DNA of 64,000 nt from Brevibacillus sp. JNUCC-41 (GTDB taxonomy: Bacteria; Bacillota; Bacilli; Bacillales; DSM-1321): assembly GCF_014844095.1 (NCBI RefSeq), contig NZ_CP062163.1, positions 3,319,501 through 3,383,500 of the forward strand. Direction: 5' to 3'. The notes below the pieces were generated by a model. It saw only the letters and a program-made list of their open reading frames with translations, searched no databases and was not told where the DNA came from. Position 1 is the first letter of the stretch; each line of letters opens with the position of its first letter. The translations under genes were made by a program, and so were the position numbers. This document shows, piece by piece, positions 28,601 through 37,836 of the stretch.

Positions 28601-29082
28601 ACAATAAAACGATTGAGCTATTTGGTGATGTTTCCAACCTCGATACCGCAACTTTCTTATATGGCTTGAGACTGGGGGAAGAGATCGAAGTTGAAATTGA
28701 AAAGGGTAAAACGCTCATCGTAAAATTGGTTTCAATCGGTCAGCCATTGGCTGATGGAACACGGGTTGTGTATTTTGAGTTGAATGGTCAATCACGTGAA
28801 GTGATCATCAAGGATGAAAACATTAAATCTTCCGTTGTATCAAAAATAAAAGCTGACCCTAAAAATAAAGAACAACTCGGTGCGACAATGCCAGGTACGG
28901 TTATTCGTGTAGTGGTCGAGAAAGGCGATCAGGTCAAGCAGGGGGATCACCTGATCATTACGGAAGCGATGAAAATGGAAACTACCGTTCAAGCACCATT
29001 CTCCGGGACCATCAAGGATATTTATGTAAAAGATGGAGAAGCGATCAGTACTGGAGACTTATTGATTGAAATAACCAAGTAA
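25645..29082 (+). CDS. pycA: Pyruvate carboxylase
   Basis: Biotin enzyme that carboxylates pyruvate to oxaloacetate with ATP and bicarbonate, refilling the TCA cycle. About 1145 aa, standard for the alpha4 form. Biotin carboxylase domain first (ASLGGGGRGMR ATP loop, FIEVNPRVQVEH), then carboxyltransferase (DTTFRDAHQSLLATR with metal residues, HLHTHDTSG), and a C-terminal biotin carrier with TEAMKMET, the biotinyl lysine near residue 1111. Start ATG 25645 after AGGGTGG; a longer frame from 25627 overlaps this site. Monocistronic, bounded by hairpins. Confidence 0.97.
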   Translation: MGKRIEKVLAANRGEIAIRIFRACTELDIHTVAIYSKEDYGSYHRYKADEAYLVGEGKKPIDAYLDIEGIIAIAKMSGVDAIHPGYGFLSENIEFAKRCEEEGIIFIGPESRHLDMFGDKVKARTQAELADIPVIPGSDGPVTSVEEVKEFGEQYGFPIIIKASLGGGGRGMRIVEKIEEVEEAYDRAKSEAKAAFGNDEVYVERFIQNPKHIEVQILADTHGNIVHLYERDCSVQRRHQKVVEVAPSVSLSEDLRERICEAAVKLAKNIDYVNAGTVEFLVANGEFYFIEVNPRVQVEHTITEMITGIDIVQSQIMVAEGHELHGKKIGIPEQSGIKTHGYAIQSRVTTEDPLNNFMPDTGKMMVYRSGGGFGVRLDAGNGFQGAVITPYYDSLLVKLSTHALSFEQAASKMVRNLKEFRIRGIKTNIPFLENVVKHENFINGEYDTSFIDSTPELFTFPVRKDRGTKMLSYIGNVTVNGFPGVEKKKKPVFDPAPIPNVDGLPLISGTKNILEEQGAEGLVNWIKEQKEVLITDTTFRDAHQSLLATRIRSKDILDIAEPTAKLLPDLFSMEMWGGATFDVAYRFLKEDPWDRLISFRKKAPNVLLQMLLRASNAVGYKNYPDNVIREFVEKSAGAGIDVFRIFDSLNWVKGMELAIDAVRQSGKIAEAAICYTGDLNDPSRSKYNIDYYKNMAVELEHAGAHILAIKDMAGLLKPDAAYRLVSELKETTSLPIHLHTHDTSGNGIYMYSKAIEAGVDIVDTAIGSLAGLTSQPSVQTLHYALEGSSRQPKLKVDSLERLGEYWGEVRKFYHDFESGMNAPHTEVYKHEMPGGQYSNLQQQAKAVGLGDRWHEVKEMYQRVNVMFGDIVKVTPSSKVVGDMALFMVQNNLSEEDVLTKGKSIDFPDSVIELFEGYLGQPVGGFPKELQEVILKGKKPITVRPGELLEEVDFAALKEELFKELGRAVTDFDVLAYALYPKVFLDYNKTIELFGDVSNLDTATFLYGLRLGEEIEVEIEKGKTLIVKLVSIGQPLADGTRVVYFELNGQSREVIIKDENIKSSVVSKIKADPKNKEQLGATMPGTVIRVVVEKGDQVKQGDHLIITEAMKMETTVQAPFSGTIKDIYVKDGEAISTGDLLIEITK

Positions 29083-29113
29083 TATCGCTGCCTGTGACCT
29101 TGTGAATGATTTG

Positions 29114-29156
29114 GGGTATATGGGGTAGGCTTGAGGTTTTAAGCTGCCCTATACCC
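29114..29156 (+). terminator. Probable pycA terminator
   Basis: GGGTATA and TATACCC enclose an inner imperfect stem (GGTAGGCTT with AAGCTGCC). Only a weak T-run (TCATTTT) follows. Confidence 0.6.
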
Positions 29157-29192
29157 TCATTTTAGGCAGTGTACGGTCATTGATCTTCACTA

Positions 29193-29244
29193 TAAGATAA
29201 ACCAAAACCACCATTCCCGGGAATGGTGGTTTTGGTTTATCTTA
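29193..29244. terminator. 52-bp perfect palindrome between pycA and ctaA
   Basis: Every base from 29193 to 29244 pairs with its mirror around CCC|GGG, with no loop. Placed between convergent pycA and ctaA, it probably acts as a two-way terminator or processing hairpin. The arms contain CCAAAACCACCATTCCC. Confidence 0.75.
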
Positions 29245-29272
29245 ATTATATTATTGATTGAACAATCAGACA

Positions 29273-30259
29273 TTAACGGGCGGGTACCGTTGGCGTTATA
29301 TCCTGTTCCTCCTGACCTTTGACAGAGTGCGCGGAGTTCCTTTTTTGCTTGGCCAGGGCATTTTTTTTGCTTCTCGATGTCAATAGCATCAAATAGCTCA
29401 TTACACCAAAAAAGCAGGCAATGAATAATGCATGTGTAAGTGCGATATATAAGTTTTGCCTTGAGAAAATGATAAAAGCTCCAGCGGTAACTTGTAAAAA
29501 TACGAGAATGAATGCAGCAATCCAACCGCCATATAACACTTTTTGATTTTTGTAATGTTTTTTTGCAATATAAGCCACATATGATACCCAAATGAAAATA
29601 GCGCCTGCCATTGCACGGTGCCCCATCTGAATCCATTCATAAAGGTTGGAGGGGAGTGCAAGACTGTCATTTACGCATAAAGGCCAATCCTTACAGATAA
29701 GACTTGATTCTGTATGCCTTACAAGGGCACCTGTATATACGACCACCAGACAAAAAATCAATACGCCAATAATATGGAATTTCATTCGTTTGTCAACGAT
29801 AAGTCTTTCTGCTTCGAACTTCTTGTCCACTTCAAAAATCAACAGTGTCAGTAAAAAGACGGCAGCAAAAGAAATGAGCGATATGCCAAAATGAAGGGCA
29901 AGGACGAAATCGGATTGTGACCAAATGACGGCAGCGGCTCCGATCAATCCTTGGAGTAACAGAAAACCAAAAGAAAGGACGGATAAGAAACGTGCTTCAC
30001 GGATATGGCCGATTTTTTTCCAAGACATATACGATAATATTAAAACAAGGAAACCTCCAGCACCTGAAACGAGTCGATGGGAAAGCTCAATGACCAATTC
30101 AATCGTGATTTTGTCAGGGATCAATTGGCCATTGCACAATGGCCAGGACCTGCCGCATCCCATGCCGGAATCCGTCTTCGTGACTAAAGCTCCACCAAGT
30201 AAGATGAAAAGCATTACAACCGTTGTTAAAACAGCAAACCATTTAAGAGACGATTTCAC
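29273..30259 (-). CDS. ctaA: Heme A synthase
   Basis: Membrane enzyme that oxidises the C8 methyl of heme O to a formyl group, giving heme A for aa3-type oxidases. About 328 aa with eight hydrophobic segments. Conserved [20 protein letters not shown] (Cys pair in the first loop), [10 protein letters not shown] with a heme histidine, LALHFGISL, and [19 protein letters not shown] in the second half. Start GTG 30259 lies 7 nt after AGGTGGGG on the minus strand. The C-terminus ends in a Lys/Gln-rich tail longer than in B. subtilis as I recall it. Divergent from ctaB. Confidence 0.95.
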   Translation of the reverse strand: MKSSLKWFAVLTTVVMLFILLGGALVTKTDSGMGCGRSWPLCNGQLIPDKITIELVIELSHRLVSGAGGFLVLILSYMSWKKIGHIREARFLSVLSFGFLLLQGLIGAAAVIWSQSDFVLALHFGISLISFAAVFLLTLLIFEVDKKFEAERLIVDKRMKFHIIGVLIFCLVVVYTGALVRHTESSLICKDWPLCVNDSLALPSNLYEWIQMGHRAMAGAIFIWVSYVAYIAKKHYKNQKVLYGGWIAAFILVFLQVTAGAFIIFSRQNLYIALTHALFIACFFGVMSYLMLLTSRSKKNALAKQKRNSAHSVKGQEEQDITPTVPAR

Positions 30260-30859
30260 TAGTAGCCCCACCTTTTTCTATGTAGCAATTTAGGGTTATT
30301 CCATAAAATTAATAATAGCATAAGGTTTTTCATAATATTTGTCGAACTTCCTCGATATTACACAAAATAGAATGATTTTACAAGTTCAGTTAATATTATA
30401 ACTATTAATTAAAATGCCTGAAATAGTTGAAAGTTACATAAGACTTTGATAGAAATAAAGGGAGTGTAAACCTTCAAGCAGGAGCAAAATAGGGAATAAG
30501 CCTAGGGGATGATGATAATAGCATAATATTCAAGTTCTTGATGAACATCATACAAGAGAAGTAAATTATTGAGACACAAATTGGTCAAAAAATAACCGAA
30601 ATATTTTCACAAAAGCTTCCAAAAATGTGTTTTAATATATTGAAGAAATGATTTTACTAAATTTTACTGTTAATAAGCATGATATTAAGAATGATAGCTC
30701 TCGATGGATTCCATTGACAACGGTCATTGGTAAATAATTTACTTTTTGTTTACGCTTCCTTGGTTACAAATATCAAAAAGTATGAAATAATGTTCTATAG
30801 CATATGTAACGTTTTTTTGCATTTGCGTCTGTTTTGAATGATTTAAAGGAGGAAAACAA
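30260..30859. promoter_or_regulatory. Divergent ctaA/ctaB control region
   Basis: 600 bp without a gene. For ctaB a promoter TTGACA (30714-30719), 18 bp, TTTACT (30738-30743) is plausible. The 12-mer ATAATAGCATAA occurs twice (around 30312 and 30515). In B. subtilis ResD controls both genes, so ResD sites are expected, but I cannot mark them by eye. Confidence 0.5.
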
Positions 30860-31798
30860 ATGTCAGAAACAAGGGGTTTGTCAGAAGCTGTCATGGAGGA
30901 CAGTAAAGCCGCCCTTCAATCGGATATACCTGAAACAACAGCTTGGAAGGATTTTCTCGCACTTATAAAAGTGGGGATTGTCAATTCAAATATAATTACA
31001 GCTTTTACCGGCGTGTGGTTAGCTCTTCATTTTTCGGGGCTTAGCTTCTTAAGCAATCTAGATGTAGTGTTTTATACACTTGCAGGTTCGGCGCTCATAA
31101 TGGCGGGATCTTGCAGTTTCAATAATTATTATGACCGTGATATCGATCATTTAATGGAAAGAACGAAAAACCGTCCAACGGTAACTGGGAAAGTACAGCC
31201 TTCAAAGGTATTGGCATTAAGTTTCGGTTTAATTGCTGCAGGGCTGATTTTACTTGCTTTGACTAATATGACAACTGCCATACTAGGAGCATTCGGCGTC
31301 TTCGCCTATGTTGTTTTATATACTATGGTTTTCAAACGTAGATTTGTCTCGAATACGATTATAGGCAGTATATCGGGAGCGGTGCCTCCACTTATCGGGT
31401 GGGCTGCAGTCGACCCGGGCCTTGATAAGATCGCCTGGGTCCTGTTCGCGATCATGTTCTTGTGGCAGCCTCCTCATTTTTATGCACTTGCAATGAGGCG
31501 TGTCGAAGAATATCGTGCAGCTGGAGTACCCATGCTTCCGGTAGTAAAAGGGTTCAAGGCGGCAAAAAGATCGATTATGCTATGGATCATCTGTTTAATG
31601 TTCATTCCTTTCTTTTTAACTCCATTAGGAACCCCGCTAGTTATTCTTGCTGCATTATTGAGCACGGGTTGGCTTGTTTTGGGGATTAAGGGGTATAAAA
31701 AGAAAGATGATGTTAAATGGGCAACATCCATGTTTGTATATTCTTTAAATTATATGACCATTTTATTTGTAGCGATGGTTATTGTCACTCTCATCTAG
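30860..31798 (+). CDS. ctaB: Heme O synthase (protoheme IX farnesyltransferase)
   Basis: UbiA-family prenyltransferase adding farnesyl to heme B; its product feeds CtaA. 312 aa, about nine membrane helices. The prenyl-diphosphate/Mg motifs are [19 protein letters not shown] near residue 90 and a second Asp region after [21 protein letters not shown] matches CtaB/CyoE. ATG 30860 has AAAGGAGGAAAAC ahead. It lies upstream of ctaC with 254 nt between. Confidence 0.95.
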   Translation: MSETRGLSEAVMEDSKAALQSDIPETTAWKDFLALIKVGIVNSNIITAFTGVWLALHFSGLSFLSNLDVVFYTLAGSALIMAGSCSFNNYYDRDIDHLMERTKNRPTVTGKVQPSKVLALSFGLIAAGLILLALTNMTTAILGAFGVFAYVVLYTMVFKRRFVSNTIIGSISGAVPPLIGWAAVDPGLDKIAWVLFAIMFLWQPPHFYALAMRRVEEYRAAGVPMLPVVKGFKAAKRSIMLWIICLMFIPFFLTPLGTPLVILAALLSTGWLVLGIKGYKKKDDVKWATSMFVYSLNYMTILFVAMVIVTLI

Positions 31799-31811
31799 TT
31801 TTGGTTTAAAT

Positions 31812-31846
31812 AAGCTGGCGGCCTGTTCCTTTACAGGCTCCAGCTT
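31812..31846 (+). terminator. Hairpin after ctaB
   Basis: AAGCTGG and GCCTG pair with CAGGC and CCAGCTT. No T-run follows, so termination may be partial and ctaB may be read into ctaC. Confidence 0.5.
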
Positions 31847-32052
31847 ACTGATAAATAATGCACTGACCGCCATTCATACATATTAACGTAACCAACAGGG
31901 TCATACATAAGAGCGGTTACATGAGTCATCGTAATAATTCCTTAAATTAGGGATTCTTTCTTTTTTAGAAATTTACATAGAGAGAATATTCGCAATTGCG
32001 CCCATTTTTATTTTTGTGAGAAAATTTTGACGAAAGAGGGGTTTCTGAAGCT

Positions 32053-33135
32053 ATGAAAAAAAGGCTGCACAAATGGCGCCTGATTGCTCTGCTGGGTATT
32101 GTAGGACTTGTACTTTCGGGCTGCGGCGAACCATTTCTATCCGCGCTGAAGCCAGCAGGCAATGTTGCGCAATCTCAGTTTGACTTACTGATATTGAGTA
32201 CACTAATCATGGTTCTGGTAATTATTGTTGTGATTATTTTGTTCGTTGTAGTTTTACTGCGCTTCCGTCGGAAGAAAGGCGACGAAACAATACCGAAACA
32301 AATTGAAGGAAGTCATAAACTTGAAATTATCTGGACTGTTATTCCTATCCTTCTTTTAATTGTTCTGGCTGTTCCGACCGTCGTCACTACATTCGACTTA
32401 GCTGACACAAAGGCAATGGATAAGAAAGATAAGGATGGAAAAACGAAGGATGCTCTTGTTGTGAATGTTAGGGCAAATCTTTATTGGTGGGAGTTTGAAT
32501 ATCCTGACCTTGGCGTTGTCACAAGTCAGGATTTGGTTGTGCCTACCGATCAAAAAGTATACTTCAATCTAACTGCTTCTGATGTTAAGCATTCATTCTG
32601 GATACCGGCTGCCGGAGGAAAGATGGATACAAATACAGATGGAGTCAATCAGTTTTTCTTAGAATTCGATAGTGAAAAGGCAGAAGATTCGAACAACTTA
32701 TTTTACGGGAAATGTGCTGAACTTTGCGGTCCTTCCCATGCTTTGATGGATTTTAAGGTCGTACCGAAGTCTAAAAGCGATTTTGAAGCGTGGACTAAAG
32801 ATATGAAAGCCGCGAAGGAGCCTGTCGTTGCAGGTGATCTAGCCAAACAGGGTGAAGATGTCTTTAATCAAAGCTGTATAGGCTGCCATGCGGTGACTCC
32901 AAATGACAGCAGGCCTGAAGCAGCTCGTCAGGCTCCGAATCTGGCTACATTCGGTGAGCGTCAAAAAGTAGCTGGCGTATTGGATCATACGGAAGAGAAT
33001 GTAAAAAAATGGATCAAGGATCCTGAGAAGTATAAACCGGGCAACACGATGACCGGTACTTACGGCGAACTTTCAGATTCAGATATTAATGCACTGGCAG
33101 CTTATCTATTGGAGCTTAAGGTGGAAGACAAATAG
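32053..33135 (+). CDS. ctaC: Cytochrome caa3 oxidase subunit II (lipoprotein with cytochrome c domain)
   Basis: Takes electrons from cytochrome c at the outer face and passes them through CuA to subunit I. 360 aa. Lipobox LSGC (Cys near 24), two membrane helices (about 43-75 and 90-113), a cupredoxin CuA domain with CAELCGPSHALM as copper ligands, and a fused C-terminal cytochrome c with CIGCH near residue 276 and a distal Met in GNTMTG. The fused cytochrome marks it as caa3 type. First of ctaCDEF. Confidence 0.96.
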   Translation: MKKRLHKWRLIALLGIVGLVLSGCGEPFLSALKPAGNVAQSQFDLLILSTLIMVLVIIVVIILFVVVLLRFRRKKGDETIPKQIEGSHKLEIIWTVIPILLLIVLAVPTVVTTFDLADTKAMDKKDKDGKTKDALVVNVRANLYWWEFEYPDLGVVTSQDLVVPTDQKVYFNLTASDVKHSFWIPAAGGKMDTNTDGVNQFFLEFDSEKAEDSNNLFYGKCAELCGPSHALMDFKVVPKSKSDFEAWTKDMKAAKEPVVAGDLAKQGEDVFNQSCIGCHAVTPNDSRPEAARQAPNLATFGERQKVAGVLDHTEENVKKWIKDPEKYKPGNTMTGTYGELSDSDINALAAYLLELKVEDK

Positions 33136-33159
33136 AACATTGATTAAGGAGGTTAAATC

Positions 33160-35031
33160 GTGAGTACGTACGCTAATAAAAAAGGATTTGGCGCTACTAT
33201 TTGGGATTATCTGACGACCGTAGACCATAAGAAAATCGCCATTTTATATCTTATCTCTGGCGGGTTATTCTTTGTAATCGGCGGTTTGGAAGCGATGTTT
33301 ATCCGTATCCAGCTAGCAATCCCAAACAATGATTTCGTAAGTGCCGGATTTTATAATGAAATTTTGACCATGCACGGTACGACAATGATATTTCTGGCGG
33401 CCATGCCATTAGTGTTTGCTGTAATGAATGCGGTTGTACCATTACAGATAGGGGCACGTGATGTTGCGTTCCCATTTTTGAACTCGTTAGGTTTTTGGTT
33501 GTTTTTCTTTGGGGGAATCTTTCTGAATCTTTCATGGTTTTTAGGAGGGGCTCCAGATGCAGGCTGGACATCGTATGCATCGCTTTCCTTGCATTCCGAA
33601 GGTCATGGCATTGATTTTTACGTCCTCGGATTACAAATATCAGGTTTTGGAACACTAATTGCAGGGATCAATTTCCTTGTAACCATTATTAATATGCGTA
33701 CGCCTGGTATGACATATATGCGTATGCCGCTGTTTACCTGGTCAACTTTCGTCGTTTCTGCATTGATTTTATTCGCTTTTCCTCCGCTTACCGTGGGATT
33801 GGTGTTAATGATGTTCGATCGGATGTTTGGCGCGAATTTCTTTGATGTAGCGGCTGGGGGAAATACGATTATTTGGGAGCATTTATTCTGGATATTCGGT
33901 CATCCGGAAGTTTATATCCTGATTCTTCCGGCGTTCGGTATTTTTTCCGAAATTTTCGCTACATTCTCCAGAAAAAGATTGTTTGGTTATTCATCGATGG
34001 TCTTTGCAACCGTTTTAATCGGTTTCTTAGGTTTCATGGTTTGGGCGCATCATATGTTTACCACTGGTCTAGGTCCGATCGCAAATGCAATCTTTGCGGT
34101 GGCGACAATGGCTATCGCTGTACCGACAGGTATTAAGATATTCAACTGGATTTTTACGATGTGGGGAGGAAGCGTCAAGTTCACGGTTCCGATGCTTTAT
34201 GCAGTTGCCTTTATCCCTACATTTACAATGGGTGGCGTGACAGGTATCATGCTCGCTTCTGCACCTGCTGATTATCAATACCATGATAGTTATTTCGTTG
34301 TTGCTCATTTCCACTATGTAATCGTCGGTGGGGTTGTATTAGGCTTACTGGCTGGAATCAATTTCTATTGGCCGAAGATGTTTGGGACGATGTTAAGCGA
34401 AAAATTGGGTCAAATCACATTTTGGACGTTCTTGATTGGTTTCCATTTAACGTTCTTCATTCAACATTTCTTAGGTTTGATGGGGATGCCGCGCCGGGTA
34501 TTCACGTTCTTGGACAATCAAGGACTCAATACAGGTAATATGATTAGTACTGTTGGAGCCTTTTTGATGGCATTTGGTGTCTTGGTTATGGTCATCAATA
34601 TCATCATTACATCTGTGAAGAATGAAAAAGTCGGCAATGATCCTTGGGGAGATGGCCGTACGCTGGAATGGGCCATTCCATCACCACCGCCTTTTTATAA
34701 TTTTAAACAACTGCCGCTAGTCCGCGGATTAGATCCTTACTGGGTTGAAAAAATGGAAGGGAAAAAGGAAATGACTCCTGCAGAACCACTTGGGGATATC
34801 CATATGCCCAATTCATCCATTCTTCCTTTAACGATTGCTTCCGGTTTATTTATCGCCGCATTCGGTGCTTTATACCATATGGATGATAAGTCATGGACCC
34901 TGCCTATAATGATAGTAGGACTTTTGGTAACATTTGGTTCAATGTTTATCCGTTCCGTTAAAGACGATCATGGGTACCATATTCATAAAGAAGACCTTAT
35001 GGACGATAAAGACAAGGGAGGTAAGGCATAA
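33160..35031 (+). CDS. ctaD: Cytochrome c oxidase subunit I
   Basis: Catalytic heme a/a3-CuB subunit that reduces O2 and pumps protons. 623 aa, at least 12 helices. LTMHGTTMIF, WEHLFWIFGHPEVYIL with the CuB His and cross-linked Tyr, WAHHMFTTGL and DSYFVVAHFHYV are all intact. GTG start with AAGGAGG 9 nt ahead. Its stop overlaps the ctaE start (TAATG). Confidence 0.97.
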   Translation: MSTYANKKGFGATIWDYLTTVDHKKIAILYLISGGLFFVIGGLEAMFIRIQLAIPNNDFVSAGFYNEILTMHGTTMIFLAAMPLVFAVMNAVVPLQIGARDVAFPFLNSLGFWLFFFGGIFLNLSWFLGGAPDAGWTSYASLSLHSEGHGIDFYVLGLQISGFGTLIAGINFLVTIINMRTPGMTYMRMPLFTWSTFVVSALILFAFPPLTVGLVLMMFDRMFGANFFDVAAGGNTIIWEHLFWIFGHPEVYILILPAFGIFSEIFATFSRKRLFGYSSMVFATVLIGFLGFMVWAHHMFTTGLGPIANAIFAVATMAIAVPTGIKIFNWIFTMWGGSVKFTVPMLYAVAFIPTFTMGGVTGIMLASAPADYQYHDSYFVVAHFHYVIVGGVVLGLLAGINFYWPKMFGTMLSEKLGQITFWTFLIGFHLTFFIQHFLGLMGMPRRVFTFLDNQGLNTGNMISTVGAFLMAFGVLVMVINIIITSVKNEKVGNDPWGDGRTLEWAIPSPPPFYNFKQLPLVRGLDPYWVEKMEGKKEMTPAEPLGDIHMPNSSILPLTIASGLFIAAFGALYHMDDKSWTLPIMIVGLLVTFGSMFIRSVKDDHGYHIHKEDLMDDKDKGGKA

Positions 35032-35660
35032 TGCAGACAGATGAAAGATTCACGGATGCTACCTGGCCTGCTTCTCCCGAGAAAGCGACTTTAGAAGGTA
35101 AAAATAAATATTTAGGATTCTGGTTGTTTCTTGGTGGAGAGACGGTATTATTCGCCTCATTATTTGCAACTTACCTAGCATTGAAGGATAAAGTTCCAAA
35201 TGGTGATGCAGCCCTAGCTAAAGATTTATTCGAATTACCACTTACGTTTGTGGCAACCATGCTGTTATTGACCAGTTCATTGACTAGTGTGTATGCGATG
35301 TACCATATGAAAAATAACCACTTCAAACAAATGCAGGCTTGGCTTGTCATTACGGTTGCACTTGGTTTAGGTTTTCTTGGACTCGAGATTTATGAATTTA
35401 ATCACTATGTTCATGAATTCCATCATACATTTACGAGCAGTGCCTTCGGCTCCGCGTTTTATACGTTAGTTGGTTTTCACGGAGGACACGTTGCATTCGG
35501 TTTGGTTTGGATCATATCTCTTATGGTACGTAATGCAGGAAGGGGCTTGAATTTATATAACGCTCCTAAATTTTATGTTGCGAGTCTTTATTGGCATTTC
35601 ATTGACGTAGTCTGGGTGTTTATCTTTACTGTCGTATACTTAATGGGAATGGTGGGATAA
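35031..35660 (+). CDS. ctaE: Cytochrome c oxidase subunit III
   Basis: 209 aa with five membrane helices, typical of the short Bacillus form. KNKYLGFWLFLGGE near the N-terminus, YHTLVGFHGGHV-type motif (here TLVGFHGGHVAFGL) and YWHFIDVVWVFIF at the C-terminus. Stabilises subunit I and a proton-entry path. Overlaps ctaD by one base; ctaF starts 3 nt after it. Confidence 0.96.
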   Translation: MQTDERFTDATWPASPEKATLEGKNKYLGFWLFLGGETVLFASLFATYLALKDKVPNGDAALAKDLFELPLTFVATMLLLTSSLTSVYAMYHMKNNHFKQMQAWLVITVALGLGFLGLEIYEFNHYVHEFHHTFTSSAFGSAFYTLVGFHGGHVAFGLVWIISLMVRNAGRGLNLYNAPKFYVASLYWHFIDVVWVFIFTVVYLMGMVG

Positions 35661-35663
35661 CTG

Positions 35664-35999
35664 ATGGCGAATGAACAATCAAATTCAGCGAACCCGAATG
35701 TCGATTTAAAATATCGCCGTAAGAAAAATGCTGAAGAGATGAAACACCAAGTGATATCATTTACACTTATGATTTTCTTTACATTACTTGCTTTTGCTGC
35801 AGTAGGAATTGAGGGCTTTTCACATTGGTTCATTAAACCAGTCATTTTGCTGCTGGCAGTTGTACAAGTGATTTTCCAATTGTATTATTTCATGCACATG
35901 AAGCATAAAGGGCATGGCACTATTGCATTGTTCTTATTTTCCGGCCTTGCAGTCGGCCTGATAACTGTCCTTGTGTTCACAACGATTGTTTGGTTATAA
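35664..35999 (+). CDS. ctaF: Cytochrome c oxidase subunit IVB
   Basis: 111 aa, three hydrophobic segments; MKHQVISFTLMIFFTLLAF and QLYYFMHMKHKGHG are typical of the small IVB subunit. Charged N-terminus inside the cell. Last gene before a strong terminator. Confidence 0.92.
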   Translation: MANEQSNSANPNVDLKYRRKKNAEEMKHQVISFTLMIFFTLLAFAAVGIEGFSHWFIKPVILLLAVVQVIFQLYYFMHMKHKGHGTIALFLFSGLAVGLITVLVFTTIVWL

Positions 36000-36000
36000 A

Positions 36001-36047
36001 CCATAAAGAAAATCGGCTATTGAATGATAGCCGGTTTTTCTTTATGG
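36001..36047 (+). terminator. Terminator of ctaCDEF
   Basis: A 20-bp stem with a G-U pair (CCATAAAGAAAATCGGCTAT with the mirror arm from 36027) around TGAATG; the T-rich part lies inside the right arm. Confidence 0.85.
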
Positions 36048-36150
36048 GGTGATTTTCCAGAAAAACAATCCAAGTTTATCTATATTTGTTACAATGTTTC
36101 ATTTTAGGTATAATAAAAGTAAGAAAAAGTTTATGAACGAGGTGATTTTT

Positions 36151-37053
36151 TTGTCTATTGATATTTTCGGATTTCGAGCTTTGTGGAGTCCTTATTATTT
36201 TGCCGCCCTCGTACTTATAACCGTAGGATATTTTTGGCTGGTGACAAAAAAAGGGGGGAAGTTTCCGGGCAGTTCATCGCTTTCCGTCAAACAGGCAACT
36301 TATTTTTTGACAGCCATGTTCCTTCTTTATGTGGTAAAGGGTTCGCCACTGGATCTATTAAGCCACATTATGTTCAGTGCGCACATGTTTCAAATGGCAT
36401 TGCTCTATCTTGTGATTCCGCCTTTATTTATCATTGCGATTCCGGATTGGCTTTTGAGAACTTTCATAAATTCAAGGGGAGTGAAGGCGTTATTTCAATT
36501 TTTCACGAGACCTCTTGTCGCCCTTTTACTATTTAATGTTCTTTTTTCGTTGTACCATATCCCGTTAGTGTTTGACTATATCAAAACGGGGATGTGGATA
36601 CATGCCGGATACACGGTGCTTTTATTTACTACTGCAGTTTTGATGTGGTTCCCGCTTGTCAATCAATTGCCGGAGCACGAAAGTCTAACGGGTGTAAAAA
36701 AAGTAGCTTATATTTTCGGCAGTGGCATTTTAATGACTCCAGCTTGCGCTTTAATCATTTTTGCTAATGATCCGATGTATGATACGTTTACCAATGCGGA
36801 ATCTTGGGCAAGTGCCATGGAACTTTGCGTTCCCGCCTCAGCACTGTCAAGTTTGACACTCAGTGGTCCAGAAATGTTCAATGGACTGCCATTGCTTGAG
36901 GATCAACAGCTTGGTGGGGTTTTGATGAAGGTGATCCAAGAAATCGTTTTAGGCTATGTTTTGGGTGTCATTTTCTTTGCTTGGTTCAAAAAGGAGAATG
37001 GCGGCCAAAATGATATCGATCCGATACCTTCGGATCTTCAGACTGTAAAATAA
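36151..37053 (+). CDS. ctaG: Cytochrome c oxidase assembly factor CtaG
   Basis: About 300 aa, seven membrane segments. It is needed for active caa3 oxidase in B. subtilis and is thought to help build the copper centre of subunit I; it is not the same family as the proteobacterial CtaG/Cox11. Motifs: SHIMFSAHMFQM and LSLYHIPL, rich in His and Met as for copper handling, then the Asp-Pro-Met segment ANDPMYDTF. TTG 36151 is 8 nt after AGGTG and gives MSIDIFGFRALWSPYYF. The longer frame from 36049 begins in the terminator. Confidence 0.92.
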   Translation: MSIDIFGFRALWSPYYFAALVLITVGYFWLVTKKGGKFPGSSSLSVKQATYFLTAMFLLYVVKGSPLDLLSHIMFSAHMFQMALLYLVIPPLFIIAIPDWLLRTFINSRGVKALFQFFTRPLVALLLFNVLFSLYHIPLVFDYIKTGMWIHAGYTVLLFTTAVLMWFPLVNQLPEHESLTGVKKVAYIFGSGILMTPACALIIFANDPMYDTFTNAESWASAMELCVPASALSSLTLSGPEMFNGLPLLEDQQLGGVLMKVIQEIVLGYVLGVIFFAWFKKENGGQNDIDPIPSDLQTVK

Positions 37054-37062
37054 TTGTACGAT

Positions 37063-37096
37063 AAAAAAGACTTGTCTTGGGGCGGACAAGTCTTTT
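37063..37096 (+). terminator. Terminator of ctaG
   Basis: GACTTGTC pairs with GACAAGTC, flanked by an A-tract and four T. Confidence 0.85.
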
Positions 37097-37262
37097 ATCT
37101 GCCTTTGCCTGCTTTTCGATATAAACCAAATAGCCAGAGAATTGACTTGCCTATTCTATAAAAGTGAGCATTCTGTTAATAATCCTTGATTTTATTGAAT
37201 TTTATGATTGCCTCTTATAAAATGGTAGTTGATTAATAAATATAGAGAGGACTACAATTCAT

Positions 37263-37724
37263 ATGTCTTTACCAATCCTTCCAACGATAAGTACAGCCTT
37301 CATTGTATTAAGTGCCATCACTGTTGCAATAGGCTGGTATCAAATTAAACAACGCAAAATCGAGACCCATAAAAAAACCATGATGGCAGCTGCGGTTTTT
37401 GCGGTAATCTTTTTCACTATATATCTTTCCCGGACGGTATTCATTGGTAGTACGTCATTTGGCGGACCCGCTGACATTAAAATTTATTATACGATTTTTT
37501 TGATTTTCCATATAACTCTTGCTACAACTGGAGCTGTTTTGGGGATCATCATGCTTACCACTGGGTTTAAAGGTAAATTCGCCATCCATAAAAAAATCGG
37601 GCCTGCGACAAGCATCATTTGGTTTTTCACCGGGATTACTGGAGTAGCTGTTTACATCCTGCTTTATGTCATTTATCATGGCGGAGAAACAACATCTTTA
37701 ATAAAGGCGATCCTAGGATTTTAA
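37263..37724 (+). CDS. ctaM: DUF420 membrane protein, CtaM/YozB-like oxidase maturation factor
   Basis: 153 aa with four or five hydrophobic segments. ETHKKTMMAA and HIHKKIG-like FAIHKKIGPAT His-Lys motifs match DUF420. The staphylococcal member CtaM is needed to mature an aa3-type quinol oxidase; the same task here is inferred from family and its place next to ctaG. Own terminator; 209 nt from ctaG, so probably its own promoter. Confidence 0.85.
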   Translation: MSLPILPTISTAFIVLSAITVAIGWYQIKQRKIETHKKTMMAAAVFAVIFFTIYLSRTVFIGSTSFGGPADIKIYYTIFLIFHITLATTGAVLGIIMLTTGFKGKFAIHKKIGPATSIIWFFTGITGVAVYILLYVIYHGGETTSLIKAILGF

Positions 37725-37731
37725 AATAACG

Positions 37732-37765
37732 AAAAAGCCTGGTGCAATAAAAGCATCAGGCTTTT
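37732..37765 (+). terminator. Terminator of ctaM
   Basis: AAAAGCCTGGTGC pairs with GCATCAGGCTTTT around a 7-nt loop. Confidence 0.88.
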
Positions 37766-37775
37766 GTAATGCCTA

Positions 37776-37807
37776 TAAAAAAAGAGAGCATCACGTATGA
37801 TCCTCTC
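37776..37807 (-). terminator. Terminator of yugN
   Basis: On the minus strand GAGAGGATCA pairs with TGATGCTCTC (one mismatch) and seven T follow. Confidence 0.82.
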
Positions 37808-37836
37808 ACTTTGTACCTGCTTTTCACTAACGGCTT

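Noticed and set aside
31888..31922. GTAACC ... GGTTAC inverted pair before ctaC as an operator
   Set aside because: Only 6 bp with a long loop; easily chance in this AT-rich region.
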